In this document: positions 26,517 to 34,277 of the stretch, in pieces
Layout: every line of letters begins with the position of its first letter
Numbering within the stretch: the stretch's first letter is position 1
Assembly (NCBI GenBank): GCA_964575895.1
Contig: CAZNTE010000002.1
Location: forward strand, 72,228 to 136,227
Direction: 5' to 3'
Length of the DNA: 64,000 bases
DNA from: Gudongella sp964575895
GTDB lineage: Bacteria > Bacillota > Clostridia > Tissierellales > Tissierellaceae
Made by a program: the position numbers and the translations under genes
Notes under the pieces: model-generated
The model's database searches: none
Seen by the model: only the letters and a program-made list of their open reading frames with translations
Told to the model about the DNA's origin: nothing

Positions 26517-26891
26517 CTAACTAAAAAATTTCCCATACTTACTCATAATTTTAAATCGATTTATCGAATCGATTCTAAGTTTAATCACCTTGTTAGCATA
26601 TGTGATTATCTTTATGGAATTTTCATGTTTTATTGCTCCAACTAAAATCCCTTTAAACTTTTCACTGGATTTAGTAACTACACTAATTTCATCTCCAGCC
26701 TTTAAGATAGTACCATCTAAAAAAAATTCTTGCATGTCAGTATCTTCAATCTCTTCTTGAGAAATATGCCTGTTATCTATGAAAATTATATTATTTTTTA
26801 GATAGATTTTCTCTCTTAATACTATGAGAGTGTAGCCTAAAAGACTGGCAAACAGAAACATGGAAGCAATTACTGTCACAAATTCAAGCAT
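26517..26891 (-). CDS. Hypothetical single-pass membrane protein
   Basis: I do not recognise a family. The 124-residue product has an N-terminal membrane helix (about 4-25) and a soluble part with beta-rich segments (ILKAGDEISVVTKSSEKF near 62-79) that could be a small SH3- or Sm-like barrel. It lies 9 bases before the HlyD-like gene and is probably co-transcribed with it. It has its own promoter candidate (26921-26949), and AAAGGAGGAC precedes the ATG. It likely works at the membrane with the HlyD-like protein (inference). Confidence 0.75.
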   Translation of the reverse strand: MLEFVTVIASMFLFASLLGYTLIVLREKIYLKNNIIFIDNRHISQEEIEDTDMQEFFLDGTILKAGDEISVVTKSSEKFKGILVGAIKHENSIKIITYANKVIKLRIDSINRFKIMSKYGKFFS

Positions 26892-26920
26892 GCAAAGTCC
26901 TCCTTTAAATAATTAAGTAA

Positions 26921-26949
26921 AGTATACCATAAAATAGGCCTATTTTAAA
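26921..26949 (-). promoter_or_regulatory. Leftward sigma-A promoter for the hypothetical/HlyD genes
   Basis: TTTAAA-N17-TATACT with an extended -10 (TGGTATACT) lies 29 bases upstream of the ATG at 26891. The spacer contains the palindrome at 26931-26946. Confidence 0.6.
26931..26946. repeat. 16-base perfect palindrome between divergent promoters
   Basis: AAAATAGGCCTATTTT is a perfect palindrome in the spacer of the leftward promoter and 6 bases upstream of the rightward tRNA -35 element. A repressor binding here could affect both; no regulator is identified. Confidence 0.6.
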
Positions 26950-26952
26950 CAC

Positions 26953-26981
26953 TTTACAAAATGTATTTTATGGTTTATAAT
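26953..26981 (+). promoter_or_regulatory. Sigma-A promoter of tRNA-Pro
   Basis: TTTACA-N17-TATAAT ends 11 bases before the first base of the tRNA, an expected spacing for a tRNA gene. Confidence 0.8.
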
Positions 26982-26992
26982 CATTTTGACAT

Positions 26993-27069
26993 CGGGGTGT
27001 AGCGCAGCTTGGTAGCGCACAAGTCTGGGGGACTTGGGGCCGTAGGTTCAAATCCTATCACTCCGACCA
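26993..27069 (+). tRNA. tRNA-Pro (anticodon GGG)
   Basis: The 77-base cloverleaf has acceptor arms CGGGGTG/CACTCCG (one G-U pair), a D-loop with AGCTTGGTAGC, anticodon stem CAAGT/ACTTG around loop CTGGGGG, T-loop TTCAAAT and an encoded CCA end. The anticodon GGG reads proline codons CCC and CCT. It lies alone on the plus strand, opposite to its neighbours, with its own promoter and terminator. Confidence 0.95.
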
Positions 27070-27075
27070 TAAAAG

Positions 27076-27117
27076 ACCTTTGTAATTGTTGAAATTACAA
27101 AGGTTTTATATATTTTT
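27076..27117 (+). terminator. Terminator of tRNA-Pro
   Basis: A perfect 12-base-pair stem ACCTTTGTAATT/AATTACAAAGGT with a 5-base loop is followed by TTTTATATATTTTTT on the plus strand, directly after the tRNA. Confidence 0.85.
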
Positions 27118-27166
27118 TGAGTAAAGTACTTATTACTAATTCATGTGCCATATTTGATTAATTAAT

Positions 27167-27196
27167 AAAAAAAAGAGCTATAGAAAATAGCCCTTT
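27167..27196 (-). terminator. Terminator of gpsA
   Basis: AAAGGGCTA pairs with TAGCTCTTT (one G-U pair) around a 7-base loop, followed by eight T on the minus strand, starting at the gpsA stop codon. Confidence 0.85.
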
Positions 27197-28224
27197 TACC
27201 ACTTATCAGCATTCTTTGAAGCAATTATTTCCATTTCATGCTTCTTTTCTCTTCCCATCAATTTAATTACAGATTGTCTTACATCTGCTCCCTTATATAG
27301 AACATTATAAATTTCTTTAGTAATGGGCATATCAACATCTAACTTATTGGCAAGCTCGTATGTTGATTTAGTTGTCTTTATTCCCTCTACAACCATGCCA
27401 ACCTCATTTGCTGCTTCATCCATTGATAGACCTTTACCAATTAGAATTCCAGCTCTCCTATTTCTACTATGCATACTAGTACAAGTTACTATTAAATCTC
27501 CCATGCCAGATAAACCTGAAAATGTATCAGGATCAGCTCCCATGGCAACACCTAACTTAGCCATTTCAAACATACCTCTTGTCATTAGAGCAGCTTTGGT
27601 ATTATCTCCAAATCCCAACCCATCTGATATCCCAGCTCCTAAAGCAATTATATTTTTCAATGCACCACCTAATTCAACTCCTATTATGTCAGGATTTGTA
27701 TAAATCCTTAAACTGGGTGTTGAAAACTCATCTTGAACTTTTTCTGCAGCTTGTTTATTAGTTGAAGCAGAGACTAAAGTGGTGGGAATATTAATAGCGA
27801 CCTCTTCTGCATGTGAAGGCCCGGATAAAGCTACGAAAGGATTGTCTGGTAAATATTCCTTAACAATTTCTGAAATCCTCATCATAGTATTATTTTCTAT
27901 ACCCTTTGCAAGATTTACTATAATCTGATCAGCTGATACCATACTCTTAATTCTTTCAATAACGGGCCTAACATTTTGAGTAGGTATGGCTAATACAATG
28001 ATGTCTTTACCTTTAACAACTTCTTCTAATGAATTAGAGACTCTTAAACTCTCTGGAAGTTTGACACCGTTTAAATACTTATTATTTGTCTTTTCCACTG
28101 CCATTTCCAAAGCTTGCTCTTGAGATCTGACCCAAAGATCAACTTTCTTTCCTTCATTGCAAAGCAATATACTAAGAGCGCTTCCCCAAGAACCACCACC
28201 AAGTATTGCAATTTTTGATTTCAT
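27196..28224 (-). CDS. gpsA: NAD(P)-dependent glycerol-3-phosphate dehydrogenase
   Basis: GpsA reduces dihydroxyacetone phosphate to sn-glycerol 3-phosphate for phospholipid synthesis. The NAD-binding ILGGGSWGSAL is at the N-terminus, ALSGPSHAEEV near 133, and the catalytic lysine region GGALKNIIALGAGISDG near 186-202. Length 342 is typical. AGGTGA precedes the ATG. It follows plsY, the next enzyme in the pathway, and ends the der-plsY-gpsA group with a terminator. Confidence 0.96.
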   Translation of the reverse strand: MKSKIAILGGGSWGSALSILLCNEGKKVDLWVRSQEQALEMAVEKTNNKYLNGVKLPESLRVSNSLEEVVKGKDIIVLAIPTQNVRPVIERIKSMVSADQIIVNLAKGIENNTMMRISEIVKEYLPDNPFVALSGPSHAEEVAINIPTTLVSASTNKQAAEKVQDEFSTPSLRIYTNPDIIGVELGGALKNIIALGAGISDGLGFGDNTKAALMTRGMFEMAKLGVAMGADPDTFSGLSGMGDLIVTCTSMHSRNRRAGILIGKGLSMDEAANEVGMVVEGIKTTKSTYELANKLDVDMPITKEIYNVLYKGADVRQSVIKLMGREKKHEMEIIASKNADKW

Positions 28225-28229
28225 TTAAA

Positions 28230-28817
28230 TCACCTGCCAAGTCTATTTTCAGTTCCACTTATAAGTCTTTTAATATTTTCCTTATGTCTGTAATACCCAA
28301 GAATCATTAAAAACAAAATGGTTAAAGTTCTATAAATATAAAATTCTTTTGTTCCAAAAATGGATAACACAAACAAGGTACTTAAAAATACCAATGAGCC
28401 TAAAGAGACATACTTAAAAATTGCTGCCACAAATACTCCAACTATAACACTTATTAAGGTAATTGGAAATTCCAAAACTGCCAAGGTAGCTATAGTTGTA
28501 GCAATACCCTTGCCACCTTTAAAATTTAAGAATATTGGGTAATTATGACCAATGACTGTAAATATTGCTGCGACTAATCCTCCATCATATCCAGAAATTA
28601 GAATACCAATATTAACAGCAATTATACCCTTAAAAAAGTCTAGAAGAAAAGTAATTACTCCTAGTTTTTTACCCATTATCCTTAGGGCATTTGTAGCTCC
28701 TGCATTACCACTCCCGTGATTTCTAATATCAATCTTCTTAAAATATTTTCCTACAAAATAGGCTGAAGAAAAGCTCCCTACAAGATAGGAAATTACAATT
28801 ATTAAAAAGAAGTTCAT
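28230..28817 (-). CDS. plsY: Acyl-phosphate glycerol-3-phosphate acyltransferase
   Basis: PlsY transfers acyl groups from acyl-phosphate to glycerol 3-phosphate, the product of GpsA. The 195-residue membrane protein has five or so hydrophobic segments, the GSGNAGATNALR motif near 36 and GGKGIATTIA near 100. The ATG overlaps the der stop by one base, and AAAGGAG precedes it. The plsY-gpsA pairing makes functional sense for lipid synthesis. Confidence 0.95.
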   Translation of the reverse strand: MNFFLIIVISYLVGSFSSAYFVGKYFKKIDIRNHGSGNAGATNALRIMGKKLGVITFLLDFFKGIIAVNIGILISGYDGGLVAAIFTVIGHNYPIFLNFKGGKGIATTIATLAVLEFPITLISVIVGVFVAAIFKYVSLGSLVFLSTLFVLSIFGTKEFYIYRTLTILFLMILGYYRHKENIKRLISGTENRLGR

Positions 28818-30136
28818 TATCTTTCTCCTTTTTCCCTTAATTCAAATTGTATAGGTGTCCCCACAAAACCAAAATGATTTCTTATCTGATTCTCAATATA
28901 TCTAACATATGAAAAATGCATTAATTCCTTGATATTAACAAAGATAACAAACTTAGGTGGTCTTACTGAAACTTGAGTACCATAGTAAATCTTAGCCCTC
29001 TTACCCTTATCGCTAGGTGGTTGATTCATAAGAATTGCCTGATTAAGGATATCATTTAGTACTCCAGTTTGGATCCTAAGATTATAATTGTTGTTAACAA
29101 TATTTATCGTCTCCAGAAGCTTGTCAACTCTTTTACCTGTCATAGCAGAAATATAAACTATTGGAGCATAGGTCATAAAACCTAATGTTTCCCTTAGCTC
29201 TTTTTCAAAAGCAAGGTAGGTTTTGTCATCTTTCTCAACTATATCCCATTTATTTACTGCAATTATCATTGCTTTTCCATTGTCATGGGCATATCCAGCT
29301 ATTTTTGTATCTTGCTCTGTAACACCCATTGTCCCATCAATTACCAATACACAAATATCAGCCCTATCGATGGCAGTTAAGGTCCTTACAACTGAATATC
29401 TTTCAACCTTCTCATCTATATATCTTTTTCTTCTTAATCCTGCAGTATCAACAAAAATATACTTATTATCTCCTACTTGGAAATAACTATCAATACTATC
29501 TCTAGTTGTACCAGGTATATCAGTTACTATTACTCTTTCTTCCCCTAGAATATGATTAATTAAAGATGACTTACCAGCATTAGGTCGACCAATAAATGCA
29601 ACTCTAATACTTTCTTCATCAACTTCCATATCTTTGTTTTCAGGGAAAAATTTAACTACTTCATCTAGCAGATCTCCTAAACCAAGGGATTGTTCTGCAG
29701 AAACAATTAGAGGTGTTCCAAGACCGAGCTCATAGAATTCATATATCTCATCTGGTGTTTTTCTTGTGTCAATTTTATTAGCAACAAGAAGTACATTTCT
29801 TCCAGATTTTCTAAGAATTTCTCCGATTTCTCTATCAGTAGAAGTTAATCCTTCCACACCATCCACAACAAATAGAATAGCATCTGCGGTTTCAATTGCT
29901 ATTTCAGCTTGTCTTTTAATATTCAGCATAATTATATCATCTTTTTCTGGTTCTAATCCACCAGTATCTATGATTGTGTAATGTTTACCTAACCACTCAC
30001 CTTCTGCGTATATTCTATCCCTTGTTACACCTGGTTTATCTTCTGTAATTGCAATTCTCCTGCCTGCCATTTTGTTAAATAATGTTGATTTCCCAACATT
30101 TGGTCTTCCTACAATACATACTATTGGTCTACTCAT
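28817..30136 (-). CDS. der: Ribosome biogenesis GTPase Der (EngA)
   Basis: Der is an essential double GTPase needed to assemble the 50S subunit. Domain 1 has GRPNVGKSTLFN near 9 and NKID near 119; domain 2 has GRPNAGKSSLIN near 183 and NKWD near 297. The C-terminal KH-like domain (about 350-439) includes PPKFVIFVN. Length 439 is typical. GAGGTGA precedes the ATG, which overlaps the upstream radical SAM gene by 8 bases. Confidence 0.96.
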   Translation of the reverse strand: MSRPIVCIVGRPNVGKSTLFNKMAGRRIAITEDKPGVTRDRIYAEGEWLGKHYTIIDTGGLEPEKDDIIMLNIKRQAEIAIETADAILFVVDGVEGLTSTDREIGEILRKSGRNVLLVANKIDTRKTPDEIYEFYELGLGTPLIVSAEQSLGLGDLLDEVVKFFPENKDMEVDEESIRVAFIGRPNAGKSSLINHILGEERVIVTDIPGTTRDSIDSYFQVGDNKYIFVDTAGLRRKRYIDEKVERYSVVRTLTAIDRADICVLVIDGTMGVTEQDTKIAGYAHDNGKAMIIAVNKWDIVEKDDKTYLAFEKELRETLGFMTYAPIVYISAMTGKRVDKLLETINIVNNNYNLRIQTGVLNDILNQAILMNQPPSDKGKRAKIYYGTQVSVRPPKFVIFVNIKELMHFSYVRYIENQIRNHFGFVGTPIQFELREKGER

Positions 30137-31472
30137 ACTTCACCTCTTTATCAATTAGTCTAATTAAGTCAGAACCATCTACCTTTGAATAGATAATTCT
30201 CTTGTTCATTTTTTCATTTGCCTCTTCTAAAGTTATATTATCAAGGAATATTTCCTCATCAACTTTCATCATGGATCTAGGAATAATAACTAAATCGGTT
30301 TCTTCCATATCTTTTATCTGCTCAACCAGATCTCCACCTGTAACAAGTCCTGAAACAGTAATTGTCTCTCCGAAGAAATTATTCTTTATGGGTACAACTA
30401 TTATGTTTAGCCCAATAAATTTATCCTCAATTTTCCTAGCTATTTCATTCATAAATTCACCTGCCAATTTCCCAGTTGCAAAAATTATAGTCTTGGAATG
30501 AACTCTTTTTTTATGAATTTTATCCAGAGCTTCTTCAATTTCACTTGCAAAAGATCTTAGCAATCCTACCCCATTTTCATACTGGGGAAATCCTTCATAC
30601 TCATCATAAGTTGGAAGATCTTCCTTTGATACCAAATAAAATTCATCTGAAGCAAATATATACCTAGTATCTAACTTATTCATATATTCATCTTGCATCT
30701 TGTTGATGTCGGCAATTAAAACTTTGGCTTTTTCTTCATCATATGTTTCAAGTTTTGCCAAACTTTCCCTGTACTTTGTAACTCCAACGGGTACAACTGC
30801 AACAGAATTGATTGAAGGGTAAAGTTTTGACAAGTCCTCAATAGTTTTCCTTAACTCGTCTCCATCATTAACTCCAGGCACTAATACTATTTGACAGTTC
30901 ATTTCCAGGTTAGCCTTATGAAAACTCTTTAGAATTTCGTATATCTTTCCAGCCTTCTTATTTTTAAGCATCTTAATCCTGAGTTCAGGGTTCGTGGTAT
31001 GAACGGAAACATTAATTGGGCTTAATCTATATTGTATTATTCTATCTATGTCATCCTGACTCATATTAGTTAAGGTTATGAAGTTTCCCTGTAAAAATGA
31101 TAACCTGGAGTCATCATCCTTAAAATATAGGGTGTCTCGCATATTTGGAGGTAACTGGTCGATAAAGCAAAACATACATTTATTCTGACAACTCTTTGCC
31201 TTATCAATTAAGGGATTAGTAAATATGATACCCAGGTCTTCACTAATCTCTTTTTCAATTTCCAGTTCCCAAATTTCTCCATCTTCCTTCTGAATAACAA
31301 CCTCTAAATATTCATCTGAAATTAAATACTTATAGTCAATGACATCTTTAACAGGTGTGTCATTAATAGTCAATAGTATATCTCCTGGATCTACTCCAAG
31401 TTCATCGGCTATACTACCAAGAACAACATCCTCAATTATATTTCTTGATTCCTTTATGTTTGTAATTTCCAT
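30129..31472 (-). CDS. DUF512-family radical SAM protein
   Basis: The product has an N-terminal PDZ-like domain (about 10-75, VVLGSIADELGVDPGDILLTI), a radical SAM cluster motif CQNKCMFC (CX3CX2C) near 85 with FIDQLPPNMRD, and a C-terminal DUF512 region. The family is conserved in clostridia next to der; its reaction is unknown. I start at the ATG at 31472 because GGTGGT lies 5 bases upstream. A perfect 24-base palindrome stands between it and glyA. Confidence 0.85.
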   Translation of the reverse strand: MEITNIKESRNIIEDVVLGSIADELGVDPGDILLTINDTPVKDVIDYKYLISDEYLEVVIQKEDGEIWELEIEKEISEDLGIIFTNPLIDKAKSCQNKCMFCFIDQLPPNMRDTLYFKDDDSRLSFLQGNFITLTNMSQDDIDRIIQYRLSPINVSVHTTNPELRIKMLKNKKAGKIYEILKSFHKANLEMNCQIVLVPGVNDGDELRKTIEDLSKLYPSINSVAVVPVGVTKYRESLAKLETYDEEKAKVLIADINKMQDEYMNKLDTRYIFASDEFYLVSKEDLPTYDEYEGFPQYENGVGLLRSFASEIEEALDKIHKKRVHSKTIIFATGKLAGEFMNEIARKIEDKFIGLNIIVVPIKNNFFGETITVSGLVTGGDLVEQIKDMEETDLVIIPRSMMKVDEEIFLDNITLEEANEKMNKRIIYSKVDGSDLIRLIDKEVKYE

Positions 31473-31505
31473 TGTTACCACCAATCCTAAACCTATAAAA
31501 TATGT

Positions 31506-31529
31506 AAGCCTACAGAATTCTGTAGGCTT
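31506..31529. repeat. Perfect 24-base palindrome between glyA and the DUF512 gene
   Basis: Two 12-base half-sites, AAGCCTACAGAA and its complement, meet at a central GAATTC. As RNA it would form a hairpin 9 bases after the glyA stop. No clean T-run follows on the minus strand (ACATATTTTA), so it may be a weak terminator or an mRNA-stability element. Confidence 0.6.
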
Positions 31530-31538
31530 TAATCTGTA

Positions 31539-32768
31539 TTAATAAAGTGGAAACTTATCACAAAGTGAGTAAACTCTTTGTCTTACAACCTCTTTATCAC
31601 TATCTTGATCTAATGCCAACGCCATTAACTTGGCAATTTCCTTCATTTCTTCTTCCTTCATACCTCTTGTAGTCATTGCAGCAGTTCCTATTCTAACTCC
31701 GCTGGTTACAAATGGACTTTCAGGATCATAAGGAATGGTATTTTTATTAGTAGCCATTCCAACATCATTAAGCATAGCTTCTGCAACCTTACCTGTCAAG
31801 CCTTTATTTCTAACATCAATTAGTATTAGATGGTTATCAGTTCCCCCAGATACTAATCTAAAGCCTTCTTTCATTAGCTCATCAGCTAAAGCCTTAGTAT
31901 TGGTTATTACTTGTTTTTGATACTCCTTAAATTCATCAGTTAGCGCTTCTCCAAAAGCTACTGCTTTTGCAGCAATAACATGCATCAAAGGTCCACCTTG
32001 AATTCCTGGGAATATTGCTTTATCAATTTTTTTAGCATATTCTTCCTTACAAAGGATTGCTCCTCCTCTTGGTCCTCTTAGGGTCTTATGAGTTGTAGTA
32101 GTTACAAAATCTGCATATGGCACTGGATTCTGATGTAGCCCTGCTGCTACTAACCCTGCAATATGAGCCATATCCACCATCAAATATGCTCCAACTTCAT
32201 CTGCAATTTCTCTGAATTTTTTAAAGTCTATTTCTCTAGGATAGGCACTAGCTCCAGCAACTATCATCTTTGGTTTTTCTCTAAGTGCTATTTCTCTTAC
32301 TACTTCATAGTCAATCATTTCTGTTTCCTTATCAACTCCATAATCTACGAAGTTGTAATAAACACCTGAAATATTAACTGGGCTTCCGTGGGTTAAATGG
32401 CCACCTTGGGATAGATTCATACCTAAAACCTTGTCCCCAGGGTTTAAAAATGCAAAATATACTCCAAGATTAGCGTTTGAACCTGAGTGAGGTTGAACAT
32501 TGGCATGATCTGCACCAAATAGTTCTTTAAGTCTATCAATGGCTAAGTTTTCTACTTTGTCAACTACTTCACATCCACCATAATACCTTTTAGCTGGATA
32601 TCCTTCAGCATACTTATTAGTCAATTGACTTCCCATTGCCTCCATAACAGCCTCTGTTACAAAGTTTTCTGATGCTATAAGCTCAATGTGCTTATTTTGT
32701 CTTGCAATCTCTTCATTAACTATGCTCATTACCAATGGATCAGCTTTCGCTAGATTTGTAAAATCCAT
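31539..32768 (-). CDS. glyA: Serine hydroxymethyltransferase
   Basis: GlyA interconverts serine and glycine with tetrahydrofolate as one-carbon carrier, using PLP. The PLP lysine lies in TTTTHKTLRGPRGG near 226, with HSGSNAN near 97 and the N-terminal IELIASENFVTEAV near 28. Length 409 is typical. AAAGGGG lies 8 bases before the ATG. No glycine riboswitch is visible in the 100 bases upstream; a hairpin at 32813-32845 separates it from the CsoR-like gene. Confidence 0.96.
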   Translation of the reverse strand: MDFTNLAKADPLVMSIVNEEIARQNKHIELIASENFVTEAVMEAMGSQLTNKYAEGYPAKRYYGGCEVVDKVENLAIDRLKELFGADHANVQPHSGSNANLGVYFAFLNPGDKVLGMNLSQGGHLTHGSPVNISGVYYNFVDYGVDKETEMIDYEVVREIALREKPKMIVAGASAYPREIDFKKFREIADEVGAYLMVDMAHIAGLVAAGLHQNPVPYADFVTTTTHKTLRGPRGGAILCKEEYAKKIDKAIFPGIQGGPLMHVIAAKAVAFGEALTDEFKEYQKQVITNTKALADELMKEGFRLVSGGTDNHLILIDVRNKGLTGKVAEAMLNDVGMATNKNTIPYDPESPFVTSGVRIGTAAMTTRGMKEEEMKEIAKLMALALDQDSDKEVVRQRVYSLCDKFPLY

Positions 32769-32812
32769 TTCAAAACCCCTTTCATGTTTATAATATTTTG
32801 TACAAACTTAAA

Positions 32813-32845
32813 CTAAGACTTTAATATATATAGGTAAAGTCTTAG
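32813..32845 (-). terminator. Hairpin after the CsoR-like gene, probable terminator
   Basis: CTAAGACTTTA and TAAAGTCTTAG form a perfect 11-base-pair stem with an 11-base loop. On the minus strand it is followed by TTTAAGTTTG, a poor T-run. It would end the aspS-tcdA-rseC-csoR message. Confidence 0.5.
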
Positions 32846-32868
32846 CATATATATTTATTTATGATGAC

Positions 32869-33129
32869 TTAGTTTTGTTTTGTGTACTTAAGCATAATTT
32901 CTATCAGCTTATCCAAGTCTTCCTCTCTACTGTTGGGGTTTTCTATTAGACAATTTTTTATATAGTTCTCTAATACCAGTCCTCCAACATTATTTAAGGC
33001 ACTTCTGGCAGCAGATACCTGCACTAAAATATCTCCACAAAACTTGTCCTCTTCTACCATTTTTTGTATACCCTTAATTTGACCTTCTATTCTTCTTAAT
33101 CTAACAATAATAGAGTCTTTATCTGCCAA
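32869..33129 (-). CDS. CsoR/CstR-family (DUF156) transcriptional repressor
   Basis: CsoR-family proteins are all-helical tetrameric repressors that sense copper, nickel, formaldehyde or persulfides. The 86-residue protein has the family core RLRRIEGQIKGIQKMVEEDKFC near 10-31 (given by position). Cys31 and Cys60 are kept, but the position four before Cys60, a copper-binding His in CsoR, is Tyr56. Loss of that His argues against copper and resembles the persulfide sensor CstR. The start is a TTG at 33129 with GGGAGGG 6 bases upstream. It sits 12 bases after the RseC-like gene; no copper exporter or sulfurtransferase is adjacent, so the target is unknown. Confidence 0.85.
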   Translation of the reverse strand: MADKDSIIVRLRRIEGQIKGIQKMVEEDKFCGDILVQVSAARSALNNVGGLVLENYIKNCLIENPNSREEDLDKLIEIMLKYTKQN

Positions 33130-33141
33130 GCTCAGCCCTCC

Positions 33142-33564
33142 CTATAATTTCCTAGTCATTACTATTACACTTTCGTCCTTCTTAGCAAAATTCTTATCGA
33201 TAATTCTAACAACTCCGTATGATATAAGAAGGAATAAAATACCAATTCCAAAACTTAATAATTCTCCATTGGCTACTTCTATATCCTTAAACAACATTGT
33301 TCCTGTTACAATTCCCATGATTAGAAAAGCAAATGGTATCATATATACTATAGTAATATACTTCATAACATTCTTTGGTATTGCCCTTAACTCAACAAAA
33401 TCTCCTGGTTTTGCATCTATATTATTTTTTAATGTTAAATAGTGTGGCTTTACTTCGCAAGAACTTGCGCATCCTTTACAACTTCCACAGCCAGATGCTC
33501 TCTTAATTTCAAGTTCAACTTTATTGCTATCCACATTTCTGATAACATATCCTATTTGATCCAT
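33142..33564 (-). CDS. SoxR-reducing system / RseC-family membrane protein
   Basis: The 140-residue protein belongs to the RseC/MucC family, linked elsewhere to sigma-E control and to reduction of SoxR. It has a cysteine cluster near the N-terminus (C26, C29, C32, C36 in CGSCKGCASSC), a small beta domain and two membrane helices (about 70-90 and 100-120). AGGAGG precedes the ATG. Here it sits between tcdA and a thiol-based repressor; a redox role is plausible but inferred. Confidence 0.85.
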   Translation of the reverse strand: MDQIGYVIRNVDSNKVELEIKRASGCGSCKGCASSCEVKPHYLTLKNNIDAKPGDFVELRAIPKNVMKYITIVYMIPFAFLIMGIVTGTMLFKDIEVANGELLSFGIGILFLLISYGVVRIIDKNFAKKDESVIVMTRKL

Positions 33565-33575
33565 TGAATATCCTC

Positions 33576-34277
33576 CTATTTAATTAAATCCTTTATGACC
33601 TCAGAAGCAATAATCAAACCTACAACTGATGGTACAAAGGCTATACTTCCTGGTATAGCCTTTCTTCTATCCTTATCACCTAAATTTACATCAAGGGGGG
33701 CCTCTTCTGAGTATACAACCTTAAGACCTTTTACACCACGTTTTCTTAGCTCAGTCCTCATGACTCTTGCCAACGGACATACTTTAGTCTCATATATATC
33801 TTTAACCTTAAATTCTATTGGATTCAGTTTGTTTCCTGCACCCATAGAACTTATTATAGGTATACCCATTTTAATTGTGTTTGTAACTAAATCAATTTTA
33901 GCCGAAACCATATCGATGGCATCAATAACATAGGAATAATCATTTATTAACAACATATCCCTATTATCTTCACCATACTTATCCCTGAATGTTGTTACTA
34001 TCAATTCAGGATTAATTTCCAGTAATCTTGTCTTCATTACATCAACCTTGGCTAATCCAATAGTTTTTGTAGTAGCATGAACCTGCCTATTTATATTAGT
34101 AATATCTATTATATCATAATCTATCAATATCAACTCTCCAATTCCCGTTCTAGCTAATGCTTCAGCACAGTATGAACCTACACCACCAATACCAAATATT
34201 GCAACTTTTGAATTATTAAGTTTAAGCATACCTTCCTCTCCAAGAAGGTAGGAAGATCTTTCAAAATACTTATTCAT
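33576..34277 (-). CDS. tcdA: tRNA threonylcarbamoyladenosine dehydratase
   Basis: TcdA is an E1-like ThiF-family enzyme that uses ATP to cyclise t6A37 of tRNAs to ct6A. It has the nucleotide motif GIGGVGSYCAEALARTGIG near 29, DYDIID near 52 and NINRQVHATT near 61, with a cysteine in KVCPLARVM near 167. Length 233 is slightly below the E. coli protein. The ATG overlaps the aspS stop by 8 bases, so the two are co-translated; both act on tRNA. Confidence 0.9.
   Translation of the reverse strand: MNKYFERSSYLLGEEGMLKLNNSKVAIFGIGGVGSYCAEALARTGIGELILIDYDIIDITNINRQVHATTKTIGLAKVDVMKTRLLEINPELIVTTFRDKYGEDNRDMLLINDYSYVIDAIDMVSAKIDLVTNTIKMGIPIISSMGAGNKLNPIEFKVKDIYETKVCPLARVMRTELRKRGVKGLKVVYSEEAPLDVNLGDKDRRKAIPGSIAFVPSVVGLIIASEVIKDLIK

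Noticed and set aside
32769..32868. Glycine or other riboswitch upstream of glyA
   Set aside because: The region is only 100 bases, holds one simple hairpin, and shows none of the conserved riboswitch core sequences.
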